Assembly: GCA_021307315.1 (NCBI GenBank)
Contig: JAJSPD010000035.1
Span: forward strand, 248,001-312,000
From: Bisporella sp. PMI_857
Lineage: Eukaryota > Ascomycota > Leotiomycetes > Helotiales > Helotiaceae
Length of the DNA: 64,000 bases
Direction: 5' to 3'
A program made the position numbers and the translations under genes. This document shows, piece by piece, positions 45,329 to 56,536 of the stretch. The notes under the pieces were generated by a model, which saw only the letters and a list, made by a program, of their open reading frames with translations, ran no database searches and was not told the DNA's origin. The stretch's first letter is position 1. Each line of letters begins with the position of its first letter.

Positions 45329-48063
45329 GCGGAGATACATCTTTTTTTCCTAAGACGAGGAAGGAAAGCGGTAATATTGAGGCTATCTCAGATGGGAATG
45401 CATATGCGCGGCGGTTCCGGATCGCCACTGGCTAAGGTACGGCAATAGGCGGGAAATGGCAAAACGCGTAACAAGCTGGATGGTGCACAGTTATGGTTTG
45501 CAGCCGTCACTTGTCATGTCATTGTGTAGAGCGTGGTGATAGATGTTGTAGGCCTGCATGGGCCGGACGCATCGGGAAGAATTCTAGAAGCTTAGAAGCA
45601 TGTGGGACCCAACGAGAAAATTGTTCTAGCGGTTTTCCTGTCCCGGTAACGTGCAGGTGCGAGGGAAGCCAGAGTCAGGGATGGTCGGCCGAGATCCTTA
45701 CCTGTGAAACATCAGAAAGCCTGGACCGGCCAAAGTCATTGAAAAGCCAAGGTTATACGAGAGTGGCTCTTTGAGCCTGAGAATGGTCAAAAGTCGGCAT
45801 AGGAAGTAAAATGAAATGAAAAAGATCCAGGAGAAATGATCAGCTTCTAAGCTGATTCTGGCATGTCGTAGAGAAGGATTTAGAGTATCCAACGTAAAGT
45901 AATCTTGAGCATGTGAATCATAAGATATGATTCGCCTGTGGGAAATCTCACAATACTTTTTGCGATTGCTTCATCAGGGTCAGCTCCGTCGTGATCCAGC
46001 CACAAAACACGGCGCTCTCGCCATAAATCTATTCCCGAAACCCTTATCTTGGCAGATACAATACCAGCATTTGTGTAGGGGATGGAAGCATTGACGATAC
46101 CACATCGGCCGGGGGTCGGAAATATCTTGCGGTTGTCATTCGCCAAAATGCTCCAACTTCCATGCTACAACTATTGCTCCGATAATGCTTGCTTCTTTAG
46201 CATTCATCATCGTTCTTTATCTCATGACCATGATGGGGGATTGACCAGCACACAAACATGAGAACAAAGTCAACGGAATCACTGTCTTGAAGTGGAGCAT
46301 GGCAGGCACTTTTGTTCAATTCCCAACCCATTGGCATGAGCCTAGGAGTTTCGCGATGGATGGATGGATGGATGGATGCCGTAGCGACAAGAACAGTAAA
46401 CATTTTGGTTTGAGGTTTCATTAACTGCTCCGAAAGTGGTGTGCGAATGATTCAAGCTTTGCATGGGTTCGATGAAGGATGGAGTCAGCAAATCATGCGT
46501 GGCGGTGATTCTCGGCCTTGGGAATTAAGCATCTGATTAAAAGGCTTTGTAGTGGTTGGCAATGACTACTCAGGTACCTGCAAAGGCTTAATTTTATAAT
46601 TACTAGCTTGGGGAATTATGGTGCTATACGCATCCTCCTTATAATAAGCGTGCTATTACCTTGATGGAAACCCTTTATCTTGGTGCTGTCCCCCGATGTA
46701 ACTGGTTGACCAGTATTTGCATAGCCTGAGCTGATGCATTATATCCGCATAGCACACCTTCTAACATTGGCGTAGCTTGCAGGCGGGAGCAGGCATACGA
46801 CAGCGACAAGATGTGAAGATGCCAGGTGGACGGCGAGGGGCTGAAGACGATAGGAATGAAAGTTGTACACAAATTCGTAATGGATAAATGTCGCGCATGA
46901 TGATCGACGAGGAGGTTGGCAACTCTGCAATATGATGCCACTATCACAAGTGCCGTCATGGCATTATCCCCCAAGACTGGAGAGGTGGCAAATCGCCGTT
47001 GTTTTGATTTATAGTGCATCTGAGAAGACAGATTTTAATGAAAGATTCATATAATCTGGTGTGCGACTTGCTCATTGATGCATCGGCACTTGGGGAATTG
47101 TGGCATGAAACGTAACTAAAGACGACACGGCAGATGAGCAAGGCGGTTCCCAAAAAAGTCTGGGGATCTTCCAAGCTACAGGGTAATCTTTCTTCCTAAT
47201 CTAGCAGTCACTTGGCCCCAATCTGTAACTTTGGTCTTGGAGCCTTAAGTAGAAGTACGGTAGAGAGCAAGCAAGAGATCGATAAGAAATCGATCTGCAA
47301 TTATAGGGCCAACCTTGTCGTGAGGTTCTGATTATTGTCGCCTTAATATCGGTGTGCAGAAGAGATAGATTAGGCGGCTTTCTCATGTTCAGGAACACGG
47401 CTGACGGGGTCTGAGACACATACCGACTTGGTCGTTCCTCTCCAGGCGGCTTGCTGCATACAGAGCTAAGCACTTGATCTATGAGGCTCAGAATTTAAAT
47501 ATAAGCACGGGAGAGGCGTTAGAAAAGGTGAGCTGTGATGAGATAGGCAAGTTGCAAGTTTTGGCACTTGCTCAATAGAGGGTAGTCAACGGTGTTCGGA
47601 ATACAAGGCAATAAGGAGCAAGTCGGAGCCAGAAAATCCTGCCAGCGTGTTCCTGGTAGATACCAACATTATTTGAACTAGACGTAGAGTGACTTTGACC
47701 TCATGATGGCCGTTTCTTTTCTTCACTAGGAGAATTCTTTGGTGTCGTTGTGATGATGATCATGATGGAACAAGGCCGATTTAGATCCTGATCAATTAGA
47801 GGAAGTGAGTGAGGGCTAGGTTTGCCAGCTTCCGTGCGTTATCTTTGTCGAAAGTTTGCAATCTACTTGCCACCAAGGTGCACGATGGATGAATAATGGG
47901 GGGGCGAATATTTGATGAATTAGATGGGCGTGTGGCATGTTCATAATTTGGCTGTTAGAATGCTTTGAATCTGAATTGATTGATAGGGTGAATGGGATGA
48001 TATTGGAGTGAGTAGAATCCAAAGCAAATGCATTATGTTTGTCAAAGTAATTTCTTCTACTTT

Positions 48064-48119
48064 TTCTTCTTCTTCTTCTTCTTCTTCTTCTTCTTCTTCT
48101 TCTTCTTCTTCTTCTTCTC
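48064..48119 (+). repeat. (TTC)n microsatellite
   Basis: About 18 near-perfect TTC units; a polypurine/polypyrimidine tract able to form triplex DNA in principle. Confidence 0.95.
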
Positions 48120-49091
48120 CTGTTGATTATCTTGTTATTGTTGCTTTTCCCTTTTCCTTACCTATTGTGTTGCGGTACGTACTTTTCTCAGGCCATAGAA
48201 TTCATTTCCATGGGGCGGGGCTTACGCATTGCCTGCTGTACTGGCCTGTGCTGTGTGGATATTGTCCTGTAGCCTACTACTGTAAGTACTTACACTATTC
48301 AACACGCTAGCCGCAGCCTGCACACACCCCCCCTCCCCCTCCCCTCTTCTCATGTCTCTTGTCTCTTGTCTCTCCCTCTCACACCTTCCCGCCAAGAACG
48401 GAGACCGTTCTTTCCTAGTCGTACGCCGCTTTGTCATGACTGGGGCGATTTGGCCTGCACCTTCCTAATTCCTGGGCGCAGAAGCATCTTCTTGTTCTCT
48501 GCTAGTCCCAAAGTGGATCGCTAATGATGATCCATTCTGCTGATTGGGTTGGCGTGACACAAATGACAAAGCGGTCCACTTTTCTCATCTCTTGATTCGC
48601 CACTACCGCCTTCTGATGGGTTTCTGGAACTTAATGTACGGATCCCTGGTCCCTGCAAGCTTGGCTCCTGGCATGGGTTGCTGCCGTCTCAGGTTTCTTC
48701 GTCGCATCCGTTACTTTTCCACTACTGACTGACTTACTGGTATCCTCTTCTTCTCTTCTCCCCAGGGCGTGGCCGTGTGGTCCATGCGATACCATACCAT
48801 ACCAGTCCATAACCACCACCCCCATACCTGAACTGTCGTTCCTCAATTCCCAATCTTCTCTTCTCCTTTCTGTATACCATCCCCCCCTCTTCCGAACCAA
48901 GCATTTGTCAGAAAAGTGCTCTATCAATCGACGAAAGGGACTTCACGCTCTGCATCATCATCATCATCGTCATAATAATCATAGTAACTAACTCCGGCTC
49001 ACGGCAACGTAGCTGGATATTGTTTGTCTGGTCCAAGTCTCAGCACTCCACGGAACCGACAATACCAAGATAGCCCGCATTCCCATCAACA

Positions 49092-49112
49092 GCTGCTGCT
49101 GCTGCTGCTGCT
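49092..49112 (+). repeat. (GCT)n microsatellite
   Basis: Seven GCT units in the presumed leader of the RGS gene. Confidence 0.9.
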
Positions 49113-50249
49113 TGCTACAAGCAGAAACTATCATCTTCTTTTCCCACTACGCACCTAGTGCACCATTATCTTTTTTTTCAACGCCAGCGACATCGCGGAT
49201 CTGCTGTGGCTGCGTCCAAGTCCAGCACTAATAAACAGCCTTGTGTGCCAGCTTCTTTGTTGGTCGAAAAAGAACCTTCGACAGGAAAAAAGCCACTCAC
49301 GAGACTGACTTGCCTCAGCGAGCGTCGAACCACTAAGCTTCTCCATCGCATTTGCCTCATCGTTCAACAACGACAACTTGAACAACAGCAAAAGGCCTTT
49401 GGATCATCATAGCGTTAAATCATTCTGTTATCACTCGTCTTTGACAGACTGCATTGCTTTGTTCCCGAGCCGAGTTGCACCACCTTTAATCTGCGCCGCT
49501 TGACCCGCATATTACCAATACAGAGTCAACCCACCCCCAATAAACCACCACCATCATCACCATCGACGCCAATCCTCCATTGCTCGACTGTTTCAGAGCT
49601 CCTAATACTTTTAACCGTTGTTTCTTCGCATTATTTCAACTTTCCTTTCTCCAATGATACCCGAGGTTTGATTCAAACTTCAGCCATTCATTCCTGTCAT
49701 TCAATCGACTTACGGCTCTCCCTACCCTTCTCAGCCTGGTCTCCTTTTGGAAGGTCGCATCTTACCGACAAACTCTCAAACATCTCTAACTTCTAAGGCC
49801 ATACAGCCTTCCTATTGTCTGCGACTGCTCTTCCCTGCGGATCGTGTACCCGAGACTCGGAGAGTCAGTTCCAGAAACAATTCAGCATACATCGCCACCT
49901 GTCGGTAGCCGTGTTGTGTTCTGCCACGGTACTTGATAATTGGACAACATCTCTGTCACGACTCGGCATTGCACGTATATCTGCAGACAACGACGTTGCG
50001 ATTCTTTATTCTACACGCTCCTGTGGTGGGGTTACGAAGGCTTCAAGGGTATCGGAAACAAACCCTCAACTCGACGACGCTCCAGCAGTCCAATACGCCC
50101 TTGGATCAATGCGGACGGTACGATAACAGTTAATTTTGTGTCTGATCTGCGAACGAAGTTGAAAACCCATTGACGGGAATACTGGAGAAGCAATCCGTTT
50201 GGCGTGGCGATATAGTCCCGTTTGTGGTGGGATAAAGGAAGCAGTGTCC

Positions 50250-51416
50250 ATGAAGCATCTGCGAAGCGCGATGCGAGTTTCAAAACACCGGAAACCTCCC
50301 TCATTGCATCTCAAGACGGATACAAGAGAACCCTCACCTTCTGCGTCATCGATATTCTCGGATTGTGACGCTGACGACGAGGGCTTCATGTCAACAGAAG
50401 AAATGCCTTCGAGACCACTCAGTCTGGCCATCTCGACTGGTCCATACTGTCCTCGACGCCCAACACTACAAGAAGTCCTGACAAACAAAGCACCATCACC
50501 ATGGACCCTCAGCGCTTTTATGGCATATTTGTCCCAAAATCATTGCTTGGAAACCTTGGAATTCACAATGGATGCTCAGAGATATACCACGCATTACAAG
50601 AGTTTATCACAAAAAGATCCTTTAACACCTATTTCTCCTAATAGCCAAGATCGAGAGTATATGTGTATGTTATGGCAAAAACTGATGGATGCATATATTG
50701 CACCCAATGGGCCAAGAGAAGTCAATTTACCTTCCGACGTCCGCGACCGGTTACTATCATTACCGTGTAGCGACTCGCCGCCTGATGCTGCGGAACTGGA
50801 GCCAGCTGTGAGGATAATCCACGAACTTATGGATGAGTCTGTTCTGGTCCCCTTTGTCTACTCTGTCGCGCCAATCCATATGACCGATTCCTTCATGGGT
50901 ATGGCCGCTTCTATGGTGAGTTCCTTCGAAGAAAGGACGGTCTCGCCTTCCCGATCTTACAAGAAAAAGGACCCTATCGTTAGCCCACCACTCAGTGGCT
51001 CTGGAACTGATATTGTATCTCAGTCCTTATCGCCCAAGGCATCTCAACAATCTAACATAACAGCTGCCTTTAACCGTTCTAGGGCCTCTGGAATATCAAC
51101 ATTAGTAGCAGCTTCTTCTGGGGCTTCCTCTTCAACTGAGCCACTGGACAGTATGACGGATGATAGTACTGATTCTGCATCGCCATCCCTCTCTGGCCCT
51201 GAGCCAATGACTCCACCAAATACCCCACCGACTTCTCACGTCGACTTTATGAGCCCATCACCCACCTCAAGTTCTCAAACTGTTCGACAGGATAGCGGCT
51301 GGAAGAAAATGGGCGCCAAGTTTGGATGGAAGAAGAGTAGTCGGCCTGGTTCCAGCACAAGCAGTGCACGACATGCTTTTGATAGAGGGAGTAATGATGA
51401 CGGAAGCAGTTTATGA
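50250..51416 (+). CDS. RGS-domain regulator of G-protein signalling
   Basis: 388 residues from the first ATG (MKHLRSAMRVSKHRKPPS); the frame is open 30 codons further up but only from a TTG. An RGS domain covers about residues 70-205: PTLQEVLTNKAPSPWTLSAF, the helix HCLETLEFTMDAQRY, REYMCMLWQKLMDAYIAP, REVNLPSDVRDRLL and VRIIHELMDESVLVPFV. It has a proline/serine-rich insert between the halves. RGS proteins speed GTP hydrolysis by G-alpha subunits and attenuate growth and sporulation signalling in fungi. A Ser/Pro-rich tail follows, ending at a TGA. The same frame then continues open for 337 codons, so this may be only the first half of the protein. Confidence 0.85.
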   Translation: MKHLRSAMRVSKHRKPPSLHLKTDTREPSPSASSIFSDCDADDEGFMSTEEMPSRPLSLAISTGPYCPRRPTLQEVLTNKAPSPWTLSAFMAYLSQNHCLETLEFTMDAQRYTTHYKSLSQKDPLTPISPNSQDREYMCMLWQKLMDAYIAPNGPREVNLPSDVRDRLLSLPCSDSPPDAAELEPAVRIIHELMDESVLVPFVYSVAPIHMTDSFMGMAASMVSSFEERTVSPSRSYKKKDPIVSPPLSGSGTDIVSQSLSPKASQQSNITAAFNRSRASGISTLVAASSGASSSTEPLDSMTDDSTDSASPSLSGPEPMTPPNTPPTSHVDFMSPSPTSSSQTVRQDSGWKKMGAKFGWKKSSRPGSSTSSARHAFDRGSNDDGSSL

Positions 51417-52430
51417 GGGCGGCAGGTCACGTCGTCACCATCCGATATCTTTTCTATCATGCCTCATCCTGTTATTGGACCTATGGAGCACCCTGTGCAG
51501 AGTGGTCGGTGTCGGAAGCCGCCACCACCTCAGCTACATGGTGGAACAAGTTTGAAGCTCAGTGATGCTGGACCTTCCCCAGTATTGGAGGCTCATCCTG
51601 GTTCACCCGTTGATATATCACGCGCGCGTCGTCCTTCATTGGCAGCGTCGTTGATATCAGCGCGGTCTCCTTATGGTAGTACGCAGGATCTCTCAAACTC
51701 TGAGAGGTCACCGAAAGCAATTGGGCAGGTAGAGGAGAGTATTGGAAGGGATGACGTGGCCGCAAAAGGATTACAATCCACTCCGAGTGTCACCGAAGAA
51801 AAAGATCACACAAAATCACTAAGAAGAGTGCATCTTGGTGGGATGCAGCCGTTTTATATTCCAGCCAAAGTTCCGGAGAACGAGGAGGTTTCCATCACTA
51901 CGAGATCTGTACACGGAGACGATAGCGCATCAGTCGACACAGCCATGGATCACGAAACAGACTTGCACTTTGAGACTGATGGTGGCACTTGGATTACGGC
52001 TAACCCCATCGCCCAAGAATCGAGAACTAGTCTATCTTCAACCACGACTGTTACCAGTACCTTGATGGATGGCAGCAGATATAGTCAAGGATTGACGCTT
52101 GATACCAGTGTTGCTAGCTCAGCTGCAAGTATGATGTCCAGTACTGGAAGTACGTATTCCGCATCGACAAATCCATCAGACATCTATGGTTGGGAAGAGG
52201 AGCTCGATCGCAAGTCAAGCATAGAATCCACGAACCCTTGGGAACGGGACCTTGCTCGACGGCTACCTAGCGGAGGTCGCACACATATGGGTCCTCGATA
52301 TCACGGCTCACACGCTGGAAAAAGGAAGAGTTTATTGTACAGGGTTCTGAGCCTCTCTGGGCGTCGAGGAACGGCGCTTTCTGGTGGACAAAGTACGCCG
52401 CCAGAAGTGCCTCCGGTCCCCTCTGTTTGA
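51417..52430 (+). CDS. In-frame continuation downstream of the RGS stop codon
   Basis: Directly after the TGA the same reading frame runs 337 sense codons to a TGA at 52428. Codons between that stop and the next ATG (51459) already look coding (VTSSPSDIFSIMPHPVIG). The product is Ser/Thr-rich and disordered with a basic C-terminal patch (KRKSLLYRVLSLSGRRG), in the same style as the RGS tail. No promoter-sized gap separates it, only 42 bp before the ATG, so an independent gene is unlikely. Options are one interrupted gene (nonsense mutation or sequence error), stop readthrough, or a spliced-out segment. GTAATG at 51391 with CCCCAG at 51582 would remove 192 nt in frame. Confidence 0.6.
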   Translation, partial: GRQVTSSPSDIFSIMPHPVIGPMEHPVQSGRCRKPPPPQLHGGTSLKLSDAGPSPVLEAHPGSPVDISRARRPSLAASLISARSPYGSTQDLSNSERSPKAIGQVEESIGRDDVAAKGLQSTPSVTEEKDHTKSLRRVHLGGMQPFYIPAKVPENEEVSITTRSVHGDDSASVDTAMDHETDLHFETDGGTWITANPIAQESRTSLSSTTTVTSTLMDGSRYSQGLTLDTSVASSAASMMSSTGSTYSASTNPSDIYGWEEELDRKSSIESTNPWERDLARRLPSGGRTHMGPRYHGSHAGKRKSLLYRVLSLSGRRGTALSGGQSTPPEVPPVPSV

Positions 52431-53176
52431 ACGAATTATTTGGAGCATCGCAAGGCGTTAGGCAATGGTGGGGATTCACAAGAAGATAATGATATCTTTT
52501 TTCTTACATGCCTTGCATCGCGTGATGCAAGCATGGCTTGGTTTTACTATATATTCATGAATTCACGGAACGGTCGGTCGAGATGCATACTCAAAACGGA
52601 CAAAAAGGGCGAGGGTTCACATCTTCTCGATGATGTTTTTAGTATTTGGTGAGGCGCATTGCAAGTCCACATCTTCAGATGGGATGATGGACACATACAT
52701 GGACGGCGTTGGGATACCTATTTTGTGGCGCATTGCATGGCGGAGATAGCATGGCGAGATGAACATGAGGTAGAAGAGACGAAATATAATACTATTATCT
52801 ACCTACCTACCTACCTACTCCAGCTGGGGTTTTTCTTCCTCTATCCTCAACTGTGATTTGGGTCCTTGTTGAATGCAGCGCGTGACTTGAACTCCGTCCA
52901 TCTTATCGAATTCCGACTCCGTGCTCTGGTGCATCATCTCCAAGGATCGCCTCCCAAGTCGGCTAAACATTAACCTATCACTGCCACATTCCTCCCAGCA
53001 TAATGACATAACGCCATATCTACGCCCTACATGCCATACCCCCAACCACACAACGTTCTTGGAATTTACTGTTCTCCACACCGCATGAACAAGCCATCTA
53101 GGACCACCAATCCCCATCTGCCCGCATAAACATCAGTCTATTTACCCCGCAGATTTCATTTCACCTCCGACAACCC

Positions 53177-53198
53177 AAAAAAAAAAAAAAAAAAAAAA
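53177..53198 (+). repeat. Poly-A tract (22 nt)
   Basis: 22 consecutive A within the low-complexity cluster 53.1-53.6 kb. Confidence 0.95.
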
Positions 53199-53490
53199 GT
53201 GCTAAGAGCTGTACAGTAAAAGTGCTTTCTTTGCTTTTTTTACTTTTTTACTTTATGCGCTAGCCTTCCCCCCCCCCTAGCCAACATGGGAATTCCCAAA
53301 CCCCCCCGGCTTCTTCGGTACTCACGGCTTCCCTTCCCCTCTTCTTAGCACCAACCAACCAACCAAAAAGGGGGAATGAAAGGGGGGGCTCTCCTCCCCA
53401 TGATATAGCGCATTCTTTTCGAAACCTTTTTTTGCGCCATTTCATAAAGAGTATATTTTTTTTTCATGCGCTCTCTCTCTCTCTATATTT

Positions 53491-53508
53491 GGGGGGGGGG
53501 GGGGGGGG
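53491..53508 (+). repeat. Poly-G tract (18 nt)
   Basis: 18 consecutive G directly after a CT repeat and TATATTT. Confidence 0.95.
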
Positions 53509-55096
53509 CTTTTCACGTGCTGCGAGCTGCAGAGTAAGGTAGGTAGAGTCATGCCTTTTTTTTCCCCTTTTTTTTGGGGTGGTCTCCGGCTGTAATATTC
53601 TTTTATGTTTATTTTTACTTGAGGGAAGAAACTCTTATGGAATGCGTCTGTGTGCGGAGGAATGCAGATGATGTAATTTTACAGGTTATGTCTCTTTCTC
53701 TCTCAAAGACTTCCTTTTTTTTAGGGGGAGGTGCGGATCTTGACCGCCCGAGAATCCATGCCCCCCCTTGCCTTCTCTAAGCAGCAGAGCAGTTTTGTGC
53801 TTTGTTTTGTTATAACGGCGTTGATGCTGCGTGGTACTTTTTGCTTGTTTGCTTGTTTCTTCGCTTACTGTGGGGTTAAAGGGGGCTTTTGTGAATGGGG
53901 AGTTAGGAGACTACGGAGATAAAAGGTCGAGCTTGCTTGGGTTATCGTTCGTCTTGTTTTACTTGGTTCTTGCGTGTATGGTATGTGCGTGTGTTGGTTC
54001 TGTTTTTTTTAGGCATGGTTTAAATTCCCGACATTGTGGTAGGTGTCAGCAGTTGCTTATGGCGGGCGGGTGTGTTTGTTGGGTGTTCGAGAGGGGGATG
54101 AGGGGGATGAGGGGGATCTTATTGGGGTGGGTTTGAGGCCCTGGTGTGAAGCTTGTTTCTTACCCGACCTGATGGGTAGGATTGGTGAGCCGACGCCTCC
54201 TTTGGAGCCTTTTTGTGCACGGCCTGATTAGTGAGCGAGCTGAACTGATGTGCTGGAAGGATCACGCCCATATTTACGTGAAGACAAGATAGATGTTCCT
54301 TGGCGGGTAAGTGACCGCAAAGTAGTTAAAAGTACCACCCTAGATAATCAGGTTGCCATTTCAGAGGTTAGAATTAGCAGCTTGAATGCCCATCTGCAAT
54401 TTGTGATAGCTAATGATACAAATCTTGATATCTTATCATATTAAGAGGCCATTCCAACACCTTCCAACTGCTATTGCAATGCAAGAGTGGGAGCATAAGT
54501 ACATGAATATTTATTGAATTACCTCGAGCCCCTCGTTTAATCTTACGAGTTCAGGAGCTTTGGAAAAGTCTTGAGTTTCCCGATCCGGCTAACATATCCT
54601 TCGCATACCGCCTCATCTCCGAGCGCCTGCTTAAAGACCACAATGCACACGCCTTTTGCGCTTTGTTGGAGTTCTTTGTTTTTTTGTTGCACATCGCAGT
54701 TTTGAAGCTGCGCCGCCGGAGGATGCTGGTATGTCTGAGGTTTCTGGTCATGGTTTCGTGTTTGAGCGGGTCAAGGAAGTGGCTTCGAATGCCCAGATAC
54801 TCTTCAGCCTCTGTCTGAGCTATGATAGAGCCATGAAAGCCTCAATGAGCCGCATCTCATTGATGACATCGCTTACTGGTCTTGCTCTTTGATCGATGGC
54901 GAACATGCTCATTCATTATATGTCGTTTACGGGTTCATTTCTTCACGGTCGTTTGGGTGATATGTGAGCAATCAATCTCCTCAGTCATGGAACAATAAGT
55001 GCAAGTTTAAGCAACAGCGTGACAACATTACAGATCTAGAACCGGTGATGGAGGAAATTCTCCGCCAGATATAACTTTTCTTTGTTTATGATGCGG

Positions 55097-55500
55097 TTAT
55101 GATATTGCATCACCTAATCGCCTGAACTTGCTTGACCATTGTCTTTGTCTTGAAGACAAAGAATGAGCCTGGCCCTTCATAGCCAGGTTCGAGAACCCTC
55201 CCATTGGATACCGTTCAGACCGCACATTCGTCAGTGCCAACGGCGCGAGCTCGACGAATGAGCTATCGAACAATAAAGCGCTGAATGAGCCGAACCTGGA
55301 AGTATATACTTCGGCGACCTCGGCGCATAAATTGGAGAACAAAGAACGATTGAAGGATTCGGGCCGCGAGGCATCCAATTGTGCGAGCTCAGCACATTGA
55401 CCAAGAACAAAGCAGGCAGTTCGGAACTGGAGGTCTATAGTTGCCTGACGCCGAGATGCCTCGTGCATGCTATATTGCAGGAGCGATTAGGCGACCTGCA
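55097..55500. other. Coding-like block open on both strands, flanked by short inverted repeats
   Basis: On the minus strand a 123-codon ATG frame (55097-55468) stays open. On the plus strand a 77-codon frame (55167-55397) is open and reads like ordinary protein (EPNLEVYTSATSAHKLENKE) but lacks a start. The core CCTAATCGC at about 55113 recurs inverted at about 55485, and a 9-bp hairpin (CTTTGTCTT/AAGACAAAG) sits at 55143-55161. The block is richer in G+C than its surroundings. It could be an exon of a lost gene or a small mobile-element relic. Neither strand can be assigned. Confidence 0.3.
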
Positions 55501-56454
55501 GAAACCTGGTGAGATTCGTGGACTCTGACAACGTAGCAGAACAGGCAGACATTGATATATATGAAGGCGAGTTATTCTAGTCTTTTTTGAACGACCGCTG
55601 CTTTTGTTTTGCTGGTGTGGTGGTATTCAACATCCCTTGTGACGAATATGGATGCCTTGATTATCTCTATAATCTAGGCATGTCATTCTGAGTCAAACGC
55701 ATAATGCAAATGCGATGGGAGAATTTCTGCCTAGACGGCGGCCTCGACTTGGTCATGCCTCAGGTTCAAGCTGTACGACGGTCAAATGGCATATCTGGTT
55801 AAATCTTGTAAGAGTATGTTGTACCGTAGAACCCGAAGTATAGGACCACTGTCTCAGTGTATAAAAAACTTATTATATGAGTAAGAGTATTATTCTCCCT
55901 TGTATTAAAGCACTTCCTATAGAATAGTGACTCTAGACAAAGATTTGTGATGGTTATGACCTTTCCTTTTTTCATGAGAGAAGTCTTTAAAATACAATAA
56001 AACAGTAACCTTATGCTCCAACTAAATTACGCTACTTCAGAACGTTTGTTTCCACTACACGCATGTTTCAGATATTTCAACTATAATGATGGGACAATCA
56101 TTCTTCTATCCAGTACTACTACAAACATGAATCAGGACAGCAGATGCAAGTGAAACGGCTTCTCAAACGCTTCTACGCCTTGTTGACTACCACCACCGCC
56201 TCTCAATACAAAAGCAGAACATAACTTCCAAGAGCAAAAGATAAGAAAACCACAGCGGCAACCAGCCTTCCCTCTCCCCTCTCCCCTTTTCCACCTCGCT
56301 TATTTCGCAACCCGCCACAAAAACCCATGCAAACAAACGGTGGTAACCCCTCATCAGAAACACTCAAAACCCAACAAAAGCTATCAACCGGCAAAAAGAT
56401 TAAACCTGATATTGACTTAAAATTTTGGTTATTTTTTTTAATAAAAAATAATTG

Positions 56455-56461
56455 AAAAAAA
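56455..56461 (-). terminator. RNA polymerase III terminator of tRNA-Val
   Basis: Seven T on the minus strand, one base past the tRNA 3' end. Confidence 0.75.
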
Positions 56462-56462
56462 T

Positions 56463-56536
56463 TGACCAGATTGGGGTTCGATCCCAAGACCTTCTGCGTG
56501 TTAAGCAGACGTGATAACCAACTACACCATCCGGCC
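56463..56536 (-). tRNA. tRNA-Val (anticodon AAC)
   Basis: A 74-nt cloverleaf without intron. Acceptor stem GGCCGGA pairs with TCTGGTC; the D arm begins TGGTGTAGTTGG (A box). Anticodon stem TCTGC/GCAGA encloses loop TTAACAC with anticodon AAC; the T arm is TTGGG-ATCGAAC-CCCAA; discriminator A. The T loop begins with A instead of the usual T at position 54. A T7 terminator follows. The anticodon would be read with inosine at position 34, decoding GUU/GUC. Confidence 0.93.

Larger units (their letters stand above)
43508..50249. other. 6.7-kb non-coding interval upstream of the RGS gene
   Basis: No supported protein gene. It carries many low-complexity tracts: an AAAATC-like repeat near 44632-44660, poly-T at 45301-45328, GATG repeats at 46355-46378, (TTC)n at 48064-48119 and (GCT)n at 49092-49112. 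The last 1.9 kb is C/T- and CA-rich like a long fungal leader. The frames of 60-140 codons found here have no domain, and several begin at TTG rather than ATG. Confidence 0.45.
52431..56454. other. 4-kb non-coding interval downstream of the RGS locus
   Basis: Contains (CTAC)n near 52799-52818, poly-A at 53177-53198, a short CT repeat at 53471-53484, poly-G at 53491-53508 and a T-rich patch near 53551-53575. A coding-like block at 55097-55500 is listed separately. No other gene is supported. Confidence 0.45.

Noticed and set aside
44466..45448. Several 60-140-codon frames around the poly-A/poly-T patches
   Set aside because: Lys- or Phe-rich translations caused by homopolymers; no splice or domain support.
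46355..46378. GATG tandem units as a CRISPR-like or VNTR array
   Set aside because: A simple tetranucleotide microsatellite with no spacers.
48008..48310. 100-codon plus frame containing a poly-Ser run
   Set aside because: The serine run is just the (TTC)n microsatellite being translated, and nothing around it looks coding.
49815..50173. Overlapping open frames just upstream of the RGS gene as possible uORFs
   Set aside because: Their apparent starts are TTG, not ATG, so a uORF claim is not supported.
50199..50249. Upstream start for the RGS protein at 50199
   Set aside because: That codon is TTG; the first ATG in frame is at 50250.
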